This document shows positions 1-11,600 of a stretch of DNA of 64,000 bases, one piece after another; position 1 is the first letter of the stretch; every line of letters starts with the position of its first letter. The translations under genes and the position numbers were made by a program. The notes beneath the pieces are model-generated. The model had not been told where the DNA came from and did no database searches. It worked only from the letters and a program-made list of their open reading frames with translations. The stretch is from Piliocolobus tephrosceles (taxonomy: Eukaryota > Chordata > Mammalia > Primates > Cercopithecidae): positions 25,733,189-25,797,188 of the forward strand of contig NC_045452.1 in assembly GCF_002776525.5 (NCBI RefSeq). The letters are read 5' to 3'.

Positions 1-1662
1 TACGCAGCGTCCGCACACTGCAGGCGTCATAGGGTGCCTGTCATGGGGCATCCTCCCACTGCAGGTGTCACCTGCCTCCAGGGCCCTTTGCCCTCCAGCC
101 TTGCAGAGTTGGTTGCCAACCTCAGGCCCGGTTGTTTATGCAGGTCCCTCCTGCCATCGCCTTGTGCTGCGGTCTCTGAGCCCAGCCCGTCTAGACACGG
201 TGTGCTTTCAGGGTTTCCATGCATATTAGTTTCCAACGTCTTCAGGACGTCAGGCAGGGGAGTCCAGCAGTCCTCAGTATGTGCGTGCTCACTGAGTGAC
301 TATGAAGGATGGAGCACGGGGGGTGCTGAGTGGGCCTGTCTACAGGGTTTGCTGGGACCAAGGCATGTGTGTGGGACCTTGCACCCCGTGGAGGACAGGT
401 CTGTGATTGTGGCAACATGGAGAGGCCTATATTAAAAGAACTGCCAACTGCTCTGGCCTGAGCAAGATGTTTGTAGCCTCTTCCACAGCCTCTTCCACGT
501 GCTGGTCTGAATGTGGGCATGTCCCATGCTCTGCAGAGAGGACAGTCCATGCTGAACCCTAGGAAACAGCTTCAGAAGTCCATGAGTGTGTTGCTCCAAA
601 TGGCTGGTGGACCACAAGGGCAGGTGCCAGGGCGGGGAGGCCGTGGGAAGAGAGGCTGGACAGAAGGTCTGGAACAGGCTCAGGGGGCTTCAGGGTGCGG
701 GTGTGGGGTCTCCTGCTCCGTGCAGGCAGGGCCACTTCTCAGCAAGCACAGTGGAAGGAGAGGTTCAAGGGCTGGAAACAATCATTCCAGGGTTTTGAGG
801 CCCTCGTGGGTTTTTAAACTGCAAGCAACAGAGTTGGCCTGTGGCGCCCTGCACCGCCCCGCCAAGAGGCCCCCTTCAACCAGGCCTGGCGGCAGCTCCA
901 GGTCCACTCCCTAAGTTCCACTTAAACTCAGGGGCATTACGTTCCAGGATCTCTGCTACATGATGCATCCTAATCTTGTCACACAATTCCCCTATAGAAT
1001 CCCTGATAAGTCACACTGAACAATGCAGCTCAGCATCACTTCAGTTGGAAAATAAAATAGAAAGCGTATTTTCAGTCTTGGGTAGGGATGAGTCTCACTG
1101 TAGATTTAATTAAAGTGCAGCTTTTACGACACATTTCAAAGCTCCTCTGCTGCACACCCTACACTGCTCACTTCTGTCCCAGGACCCCCAAAAGCCACGG
1201 CCCCCATGGAAGGCAGGAGCAGAACCACACTGAGGAGCTCCTGCCACCACTCCCAAGGGACAGGCGGCCCAGCAGGGCAAGAGAGTAAGGACTGGGAGGG
1301 AGTGGGACCGAGACAGGGGGCCTGGTCCTGCCTTCCTTGAGTGCAGGGCAGGGTGGAACCCAGCCTCGCTCCTCTGCAGGGGCTGGAACGGAAGCCAGAG
1401 AACAGCACCCAGCACCCTCGGCCCGGCCGTCCTCCTCCCTGCCTCCCTGTAGCCACACGTGTACCCTGCCCCGGTGGCTTCCTGTGCCTGAGGTTCAGCC
1501 GAAGGCCCATGCCTGTCACACTTAGCTACCGTCTCCACTCCAGCCCCTGTCACTCACAGCAATGATACCTGAGCCTCCATTTTTACTGTTTCCATTCTCT
1601 CCCTGTTTGAAACCCAGGTAGGAAGGAGGGACGTTTTAACTGGGGAGCTTCTCAGACACCCC
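1..1662. other. SULT4A1 intron 4, mostly unique sequence
   Basis: I see no exon, Alu or L1 here. A small imperfect repeat (CTCTTCCAC, twice) lies near 477-500. The GC content is fairly high. The open frames on both strands look like chance. Confidence 0.6.
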
Positions 1663-1780
1663 AACAGTGTGGTATAAGAGAAGGGCTCCAGGGTCAGATG
1701 GACCTGCTCTGACACACACCAGCTCTACGGTCTCAGCCACGTTCATGACGCCCTCAGCCTCAGTGTCTTCATCTGTAAAG
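1663..1780 (+). repeat. MIR SINE fragment
   Basis: It follows the MIR core order: a CAGTGTGGTAT head, a 'gggtcagatgg' core, then 'cctcagtgtcttcatctgtaaagtgg'. It lies in intron 4 just 3' of SULT4A1 exon 4. Confidence 0.7.
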
Positions 1781-1913
1781 TGGACCGCGGGCCTGACCTA
1801 CATGGTCCCTGTCAGAACTGGAGACCGTGCCGGGGAAGCACCCAGCACCTGCCAGGCCATCCACGACAACAGACAGCTCCCGTTCTAACAAGTCGCCAGG
1901 CTGCAACACTCAC

Positions 1914-2040
1914 GCTTATCGTTCATAAACCTCCGGCAGAATTCCTGGAAGGTGCCTCGGTAGCTCATGGTCCGCAGAGAGCGGTGGAACTGATAATAAG
2001 ACACCACCAGGTCCTTGGGGTTGCGAGCCATATAGATGAC
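1914..2040 (-). CDS. SULT4A1: SULT4A1 exon 4 (3'-phosphate binding exon)
   Basis: It encodes residues 128-169, from VIYMARNPKD to RRFMNDK, plus the first base of the next Leu codon. The acceptor AG is at 2042-2041 and the donor GTGAG starts at 1913. The next exon, which should start LGYGSWFEH, was searched for between 1 and 1900 on the minus strand and not found, so it lies to the left. Confidence 0.96.
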
Positions 2041-2621
2041 CTGCGGGCGACAGGAGCGGGGTGAGTCCATGTCTTCCTTCCTTCCCAGGCAGGGCTGCCC
2101 CGACACCCGCCAGTCCCCCTGAACCTGCTGGTGCACCTCACAAACCAACACTCGCTTCCAACATCCAGTTGGGGCCCATGTGCACAGCCGCTGGTGCTGC
2201 TGCTTCGCTGTTTCAGCAGAAAGGGGCCCTGTCCATGCAGTAGTGCTGGCCAGGATAATTACTTGAGTATTTTATTTTTGTCCTCTAGAAGAGAGTAAAC
2301 TTACAGCCCTGATCCCGGTGGTAAGAACCACAGGCCTCTGGCCGGGTGCGGTGACTTGCATCTGTAATCCCAGCACTTTGGGAGGCCGAGGCAGGTAGAT
2401 CACCTGAAGTCAATAGTTCAAGACCAGCCTGGCCAACATGGTGAAACCCTGTCTCTACTAAAAATATAAAAATTAGCTGGGTGTGGTGGCGCATGCCTGT
2501 AGTCCCAGCTTACTCAGGAGGCTGAGGCAGAAGAATCACTTGAACCAGGGAGGCAGAGGTTGCAATGAGCCGAGATCGCGCCATTGCACTCCAGCCTGGG
2601 CGACAGAGTAAGGCTCTGTCT

Positions 2622-2654
<33 letters not shown>

Positions 2655-5600
2655 ACCCACAGGCCTCAGCATTTGATGCAATTGAAAAACAAACAGAATT
2701 CGGCCCAAAGCAGGCACACGCTGGGATTAAGCTGGCCACAGCCATGTTCGATTGTGAGGTAAAAACCAACCCAACATTAAAAACTTGGGTAAAATGCTAG
2801 AGACACATGACCCGAGACAGCCTCAGAAGGGACCTTCACCTGTGGGGTCCTTGGGAAGACAGCCCCCGAGGCCAGGTAAGTGCCAGGGACCGGCATGTGT
2901 GTTGCACAGGGGCCTTGGGCTCCTCTTGGTGGGGACTCATCTCGGGAGGCAGAGGGGGTGCCAGCTTACCTTGGAGTCCCCATTGTGGAGGTCGGAGGGC
3001 AGAAAGCGGTAGGGCAGGTGGCTCTTGATGAGGCGGGGAGAGGTCAGTTCCTACGTGGAATCAGAGGGAGAGGCAGGTCAGAGCAAGGGGTGAGACCAAG
3101 GGGAGGAGGGGGGCCAGAGGAGGAAGGAAAGGGTGGGGTTCGGGGTAAGTGGGGTTATCAGAGGGAACGACACGGTAGTGGAGGGGCCAGGAGAGCAGCA
3201 GGGTAAGAGGGAGGAGTGAGGCCAGGGGGAGGGGTGAGGTCAGGGGGAGAGGGACCAGAGGACAAGGGAAGGGGTGGGGGCCAGGGGAGAAGAGTAGGAG
3301 TCAGAGGGAAAGGCGAGGCCAGGAGCAGGGGGAGGTCAGAGCAGGAGGAGGCAAGGCTGTCATTCCCTGGTCTCCTCTCCTGGAGACAGTCTCGGAACCA
3401 GCCAGGACAACCTCCCTTGTCAACTGAGACAAATGTTTGAGACATGAGCACACCTCGGCTGGGTGTCTCTATCTGGCAATAGAGACAAGGGTCCCTGACC
3501 TCGGCCGGGGTAGTCCACCTATCATAGGCACAGACACAGGGTCTGTTCAGGGGGCCTGGGAGCTACTGCCCTGGCTTGGAGTGGTATCAGAGGTCAGCAG
3601 AGTCAGCAGGAGGCACCAGGCCCAGTGGGTGCTGCCAGGCTGGCGCTGGACTGCACAGCAACCTGGCCTGTTGCGCTCGCTGCTTCCACCTGCCCCTCAG
3701 GCCTTCCCATCAGCAGCTAGGGTGGTCCTGTAAACCAGTCAACACCGTGCTCCTCTGCTCAGACCCCATCTTCCCAGTTGCCCTAGGAATGGGCCCAGTC
3801 CTCATGAAGCCAAAGAGCCCGGGACCACTGCCTGAAACCCCCAGGCTTGCCTATCGCTCTGGAGGGCCAGGCCCCTCGCGCCGTGCAGTCTCTGTTCACC
3901 GGTCCCTATGCTCCTCTCCTCTTTCAGGACCTGCCTCAGACATCCCCACGGGAGATGGCCGGTCCCCTCCTGATCTGCTCCCCTCCCAGCACTGATCGCT
4001 ATCTAGCTACTATGGCTTCCTGGGCTGAGAGGCTGGGCCTGATGCTGTCAGTCACTGCCGCCCCCAAGGCCAAGAGCGGTGCCTTGAACGCGGTGGCCCT
4101 CGGCTCAGCAGTCCCGAACGACACCCAGATGGTTCTGCGCGGACAAGGAGAGCAAGGTGACTGCTCAGGCCCGAGAGGCTGGGGTGCATACAGGGGCCCT
4201 GGAGGGTCACAGGGTCTTGTGCCATGCCACGGGGCGGGACGGCACTCTCACAGCTGGGTTTTGGAATGCTACTCCAGAGAGAGGGGGGCAGGCATGGTGG
4301 AGGCTGCAGTTCTGGCCCATTCCGGTGTGAGGCTGCAACTAAAGAGGTGCAGCAGATGGAGTGGGGGGGCCTCTGGGTGTGTCTGAGGGGTGAGGGGGGC
4401 AGGGCTCTGGAGTAACATTTATTTCATTCTTGATACCAAATATTTGATGCAAATGCATCCTACCCAGCTCCCTCAGAGATGGGTCCCCAGGGCAAAGCAA
4501 GCGGGAGGCCCAGGGCCTGCTCCCCCCGAATGGCCCCTCAGCCCAGTGCCCCCCAGGCAATGACTTCCTTTCCACCTCCCAGACTCCTTGACGCTGATGT
4601 GTCACCCACGCCCTCGTCAGGTTCCAGGTCACTGCCAGCTCAGGCCTGCCAGGTTCTCTCCCGGCTATCTGGGGCTCTCTGCTCTCCCCTAACCCACAGA
4701 GCCCTCAGGAGCAACTGTCAATCATCAGGGTGTAACTGCAGAAATACCCTAAAGAGGTGCTGGGACAGGCCCCACTGGCCTGGGTACCTTGATGATGTCC
4801 AGGCCCGGCTGCGGATACTCCAGGACTGGGAGCTGCTCGTCGATGTTCATCAAGCCGATCTCGTCGGGGTCAGCACCCTGGCTCACCAAGTAGACCACCT
4901 CCTGCAGCAAGCTGGTGCCTGGAGGGGAGAAGCCCCAGCATGGGGTGCTCAGAGGAAGCCCAAGCGCTCGGCCCTGTGCTCAGGTCAGCACCTGCTGCCC
5001 AAGAAGGGCTACTCGAGTCTGGGGGAAGAGGATTGGGCCCTCACGGTCTCAGCCTGAATCCCCTGTGCTGGGTCATGGGCCAATCGGCTCTGATTCTCAG
5101 AGGGGCCAGGATGCTTTACAGGGCTGTTAGGAGAACGGAACAGAATAGAACCCAGCCCCTGTTACAGAAGTGGCTCAGGGGCTGTAACGGGTGGGTGACT
5201 TGGCCCAAGGCCTCCAGAGGCTGAACTTGGCAGTTACACAGGAACGATGGGCCGGAGGAATGACCCGCTAGCCAAGATGAGGAAATGACATCTGCCCAGT
5301 ATCTACTGAAGGTTTATATATATAGCCCATGATCCAGGAACTATCCTGGGGAGACCCAAGGGAAGCCAGTGCTTGTCGATCAGTACACAGGTTCTAGAAC
5401 AATCTTGGCCACATCATTCATAAAGTCACTTGGAAACACAAATATCCATCAGCAATAGAATGAGTACGTTGTGACAATCACCATGGGATACTAGACAGCA
5501 ATGAAAAAGAATGAACTGCAGACACAGCACAGCCAAGCCTCACAGACAGGATGTGACGGAGTCCTCCCACCCCAAGGCGCTCTGGGGTACAATCCTGTAT

Positions 5601-8600
5601 GTCCCATTGGCATGAGGTTCAAGAATGGGCAGAACTAAACTATAGTGACAGAAGTAAGAACAGTGGTTATATTTTGGGTTGGTTATTGATTCAGAGAAGG
5701 CACAAAGGCGATTTCGGGGTCTAGAGCTATTAACTAGGTCTGGTAGGAATTACATAGAAGCACGCTACAATATTATGATACATGCAGCTTTTCATCTATG
5801 GTCCCGGCTCATTATCCCCCGAGCCCTTATTACAGTCTTTTGTCATAACACTGGACCACTCCAAGCCTCAGAAGCAGGCCTTAGTATACAGTACCTCTCT
5901 CTCTCTGACCTTCTCCTGCCCCCACCCCTTTCAGCTGCTCCTTTTTCTCCCCGAGGCAGGCCATACAAACTGAAAATATACTTGAATCTTCCCCTGCCTT
6001 TCTGTCTTGCACCTGGCCATGAAGAAATTCTCTGGGCTGGGCACAGTGGCTCACGCCTGTAATCCCAGCACTTTGGGAGGCTGAATTGGGAGGACTGCTT
6101 GAGGCCAGAAGTTCGAGACCAGCCTGCGCAACATAGCAAGACACTGTCCCTACAAAAAATAAAAAATAAAAACATTAGCTGTGCACGGTGGCATACATCT
6201 ATAGTGCCAGCTACTCAGGAGGCGTAGGTGGGAGGATCGCTTGAACCCAGGAGGTAGAGGCTGCAGTGAGCTGTGACTGTACCACTGCACTCCAGCCTGG
6301 GCAACAGAGTGAGAATCTACCTTAAAAACAAAAAGAAAATTTCTCGGACCTGCCTTGTCTGGCTGTGTGGGTCGTGAGACCCCCCATGCGGAAGGGGAGG
6401 AAGGAATGTCACGCAGGCAGGCCGTGCTGGGCTCCCCACTCCAACTGACTGTGGCAGGCTCACAGCCTTTTACCCAGTGCCATTTCCACATGCTTCCACC
6501 ATGCCGAGCCAGTGAGGGCTCCAGAAACGGCCCGAGAGGACAGGCTCTGAGGAGCTTCCGCAGAGCTGAACACGTGGGGGTTCCTGGAGCGCGGCTTGCC
6601 CAGAGACGGCACGGAAGCTCCGCGCTCTCCTCCAGCCTCCACAGGCGTCTCTTCCTCTGGTATTCATCAGACGCCTTCGTAACATCCTTTATAATAAACC
6701 AGGAAACGTCCTGAGTTCTGTGAGCCGCTCTGGCAAATTAGTCAAACCTGGGCAGGGGGTGTGCAAACCCCAATTTATAGCCAGTGGGTCAGACGCACAG
6801 GCAAAACAGCCTGGGACTTGCGGTTGGCATCGGAAGTGAGGGTAGTCTCGTGGGACTGAGCCCTCGCCCTGTGGGATCTTGTGCTGGCTCCAGGTGGGCG
6901 GTGCTGGAATTGAACTGGACTTGGGGACACCCAGCTGGTACTGCTGCAGGACTGAGTGCCTGCTTGCTGGCGGGGAGGAATCCCCACCCTGTCCGCCACA
7001 GGAGTCCTCTGTGTTGACTGTTGTGTGAGGGCAGAGGAAAAGCAGTTTGAGGGCTTTTTTCCAACTCATATGCACGTATAAGATATAATTCAATTAAAAA
7101 GAGAAAAATCACCAGTGGCCTGGCCAGCATAACCTGCTCTCCTAAGACTGTGGGGAGATGCGGCCAACGGGAAGAGCCTGGGCAAGCACAGTGTGCCACG
7201 CCATTAAAGGCAGGGAGAGGCCTGCAGGGAACAGGGAGCTCGTGTGTGCTGAGGACACCCTGGCACTCGCTCACAGGACCACAGCTGCCCACTGGGCTAC
7301 AGACCTGCTGACCAATTCTCCCTCCTCACAAATCAGCCACACGGCTTAGTAGGCCTCCTGCCTGGGTCTGGGAACTGTCCCTCTGGGACAAACAGCACCT
7401 TTTGCACTCAGGTTCGACGGCTTCCAGCCCAAAACCCTTCCGTAGCTTCCCACTGTTCACAAACTCAGGCCCAGGCATTCAACCATTTACTGAGGCCCTC
7501 TGAGCTCTCCACACCTGGCACGGGGTCCAGGCTGCACCCTCCTGGGTGGAGCCAACCACAGCACTATCTGCTCGGCCTGTATGCTCCTCCCAGCCTCAGC
7601 CTAAGCAGAGCTGTCTCAGAGCCCCTGCCCCTCCAAGTCGGCCTTTTCTGACCCTGGGACGCATGGGACAGGCCCTCTCCTCCCTGCTACGGCCCAGGGG
7701 CAGCAGGTACTGTGACCGGCCCCACACCTGGTGCAGACAGGAGGAAGTGGGGCCCTGCCTGGACCACACATGGGGCTGACCACATGCACTGGTGCCTTGA
7801 GTGCAGAGTCCCATTCGAGGACCCTAGGGCCAGACAGGACCCAACCAGGTGTGCTGGGACCAAAGGTAACTCCCGGGGAGAAAGGCGGCCCTCTGCGCTT
7901 TCTCCAGCCTCTGTCCCCAGGCCCCAAAACAGCTCCAGGTCCCCAGTGATCCTCAGTCATCACCTTGTCTGACCTCCCAGAAGAAATGGGCACAGCTTAA
8001 CCCACTGTGGTCCCTTCACATCAGTGGCTCCGGTTTCTGCCACTGGCTCCTCATCTTCCCACCCTGAACACGCTGACAGCCCGGAGTGCTGCCCCGGCCC
8101 CCTCCTCCGAGGCCACACCCAGGTCCACCCCTCCACACATCAGCCTCTGGGGCACATGCCCATGAACTCCAGCAGCTCACCCGCTGCCCAGCACCTCAGC
8201 GGGACCCAGCCAGCTCCGGGGGCAATGTCCAAGGCTGTCTCCTCCCCAGCCCCTGCGGCCTGTCTCAGCAAGCAGCCCCTCCAGCTGACAGGGTCTCGGG
8301 CCACGTGGTGGCCTCACTGTGGCTCACCCGCCTCCTCTCCTCTCTCCTTGCCTCAACTAGCCCCGCCGACCCTGCCATCTGGTGTGTCCAGAGCTGACCC
8401 TCCCCCTGCGACACTGCGTCCTCACACCTGAGCTGCTTCCCACGAGGGCTCCTCCCTGGCTCTCTGCTGCCACCCAGCTCACTCTGCCTTCTAGTCCGGG
8501 GTCCCCAACCCCCAGGCCATGGGTCTATGGCCTGTTCGGAACCGGGACGCACAGGAGGCGGCGAGCGGTGGGCGGGCAGGCATTACAGCCTGAGCGCTGC

Positions 8601-11600
8601 CTCCTGTCAGATCGGCGGGAACACGAGATTCTCACAGGAGCACGAACTCTATTGTGAACTGCACCTGAGAGGGGTCTGGGTTGTGTGGTCTTCATGAGAA
8701 TCTCATTAAACCCCGACGATTTGAGGTGGAGCAGTTTCACCATGACACCACCCCCATGACCCCACCACCTGGGTCCATGGAAAAACTGTCTTCCACGAAA
8801 CCAGGCCCTGGTGCCAAAGAGATTGAGGACCACTATTCTACCTCTGTTTTCAACCCAGTAGCCAGAACTGTGGCTTTAACATGGAAGTCAGACCCCACCA
8901 CTGTCCACTGCCACCGTCTGGAGCAGCTCTGCCTCCCGCAGAGTCAACGCAAGGCCTTCACCATGTTCCACTCCCTCACCACCTGGCTCTCCCCTGAGCT
9001 CCCTCCAGCCTCTGAGCCCAGCCAGCCCTTCCCCAGGCTGCCGGCATTGGTGCCCCTGCCTGGAGCCTCCTCACTCCCTGACTCCTCCCTGCGCCTGCTC
9101 AGACGCCGCTCAGTCAGCACGGACTCCTTCACCAGTATGGGTCTAACCCCTGCCCCTCGCCCTGTCATGTGGTCCCTCTGTGCTATCCACCTGCCCAGGA
9201 ATAGCCTGCAAATTCCTTTACGTGCTCTCTCCCCTCTCCACCTTAAGGACAGGGGCTGTTTTGTCTTGTTCTTTGCTGCACCCCGGAAAGCCAGCACGTG
9301 GCTGTGCTCAATTCTTATTTCCTGAGCGGACCAACAAACGCTGGGTGCTGCGTAGACTCTGAGTAATCAGAAGGGGATGTGTTGGTCAAGGAAGACTTCC
9401 CGGAGGCGGGAGCTTTGGGGCAAAGGCACTGAAGGAAGGAAGTGGTGAGGCATGGTGACGGAAAACAAGCTCTCTTCAATACACACAGAGAACTTCTCAG
9501 CACATGGACTCTCCCACCAACCTGAGTAGGAAATACAACCATCCTCATGGCAGACGAGGCTCCTGAGGCCAAAATGTGCCAAGGGTTACAGAACCAGAGT
9601 GTGGCTGACTTGCCTGTTCCTCCTGGTGAGGACCATCCAGCCAGCAGCTCGGGACAGCCTCAGTGAGGGGGTCTTTGTCCTCAGAAATCAGACTGCGGGC
9701 AGCATCCCTGAAAGGGGCCTCTCCCAGTGACATCTTCATCACCTATTCTTCACGCTCCCCACCCCTGCAGCCCCACAGGCCAACAACCCAGACAGACGTT
9801 CTCTGCACATTAAAGTCTTCTTACATCAGCATCAGCCACTTCAGTTCCACAAGTCCCATCCTCACCCCCATTAAATATTTATGCCAGAAGATCAGCCAAA
9901 GGAAGCTCTTGACTCGTCAGGTCCACCCGGCCCTGTCCCCGTGGCCCTTCTCTCCAGCCTGCCACATCCACTTCCTGGTTGAACACCTCCTAACCTTACC
10001 TTCTCCCGCTTCCAGGAGAATTCAACAGGAGGTCAACACGGGCATCAGGGAGAGAGGGTCAGCGAGAACACACCAGGAAACACGCAGGGAACAGGTCCCG
10101 GCCTTCCTAGGTCATAAAGCCAGCTGGCAAGATGTGATAACATGATCAAAGAAAAATGGTCATTATACTATCTGGTCACTTACCCCATTCCAGGCACACA
10201 TCTAAGCACTTTGAATCCAAGATCAAACCCAGCTTCAGAGTCAGACAGCCCTAGCTCTGCAAGGCCCTCTGCCAGACGCCAAGCTGTGGCACCCAGCACT
10301 CCTCCCACTGGTCTCTCTCCATGCTCCTGGTGGTGCCCTTGGGCATGGCCATGAGCCCTACACAGCCCCTCCACCCACCCTCGCTGTGGCCAACTGCACC
10401 CACGGGCTCCTGAGGTCCTAGTGATGCCGCCCTGCCAGCCCTCCACCCACCCCCTCTTCTCTGGCCAGCCTCCCACCCCCTTCCAAGGCCAGCGCCCCAG
10501 TGGCCCAAGGCCTCCAACAGGTTGCCCTCTGCCTGGCCAGCTCGGGCTTGCTCTGCAAGTCACTGCTCCCAGGAAGCCTTCCCTGACAACACGCCTCTCG
10601 ACCAGGTGCCCTTCCCTGGTCCCACGGAGCCCTGGACGCTGTCCTAGCACACTGTCACACTGTGCCTGGCTGGGGCAAGCCCTGTGAGGGCAAGGAACTG
10701 GTCTTAGTCACTGTTTTAGTTTCCCAGGGTGCTCCCAGAGATCACCCAAAACTTGGTGGCTTGAAACAAGAGAAATGTATTCTCTCGCACTTTTGGAGGC
10801 CGGAAGTCCCAAAGTTGAGGTGTGGGCAGGGCTGCACCCCTTTCTGGAGACTGAGGGAGAATCCTCTTCTGCTGCCCTCCCCTCCACCCACCTTGCCACC
10901 GCCCTCCTCCTTCCTGCCTGGCACTCCGACCCCAGCGCAGGTACCCCACCCACCCAGGGAGCCTTTTATTCACTCAGCAGAGGGCTCACTATGTGCCAGG
11001 CTCCAGGCTGGCCCAGGAGTCCCAGGAATGATGCCATCCCTGCCACCTTCCAGAAAATGGAGGTGGTGATGCCCTCCCTTCTTCACAGGGCTGCTGGGGC
11101 CAAAGCAGATGACGTGCAGAAGGGCCACAACGTGACCTGCTCAGGCCCAAAGAGAACCAGATAAACCAGCGTCCACTCAGCAACTGAAATCAAGGCGGGG
11201 CACCACCAACCAGGCCTGCTCACTTGCAAGGACACGCCACAGTCTCACAGCAAACCTGGCAACCCTCATCACAGCACAGGACAGGAACCTCCTGGCACCC
11301 ACCGATGAAGCCACACATCTGCAGCAGGCAAAGCAACGCCCACAGCCAACCCTGTGGCACCCTCCAGCGGCCTCGAGCAGGCGGGTCCATGAGCACTACC
11401 TTTACTGACAGGGAAACAAGGCACTGGGAAGTGGGGGCCACGCCTGGAGCTGGAGCCGCTTCCCAACAGGGCCAGGTGGGGCCGAGGCAGGAGTGAGAGG
11501 TGGAGGAGTCCTAGTGAGGCCTGTCATGTTGCTGCGGGACAAACAGGGGGCATGGAGCTGTGGCCACGCTGGGGCCCCTGAAGAGCAGTGAGGGCAAACA

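Noticed and set aside
1663..1870. tRNA-like A/B box signals in several intronic segments
   Set aside because: They fall in MIR elements, whose heads derive from tRNA. No cloverleaf tRNA gene is present.
8681..9325. 214-codon open frame on the plus strand
   Set aside because: It begins inside the hAT-type MITE and ends in L2 sequence, so it is not a gene.
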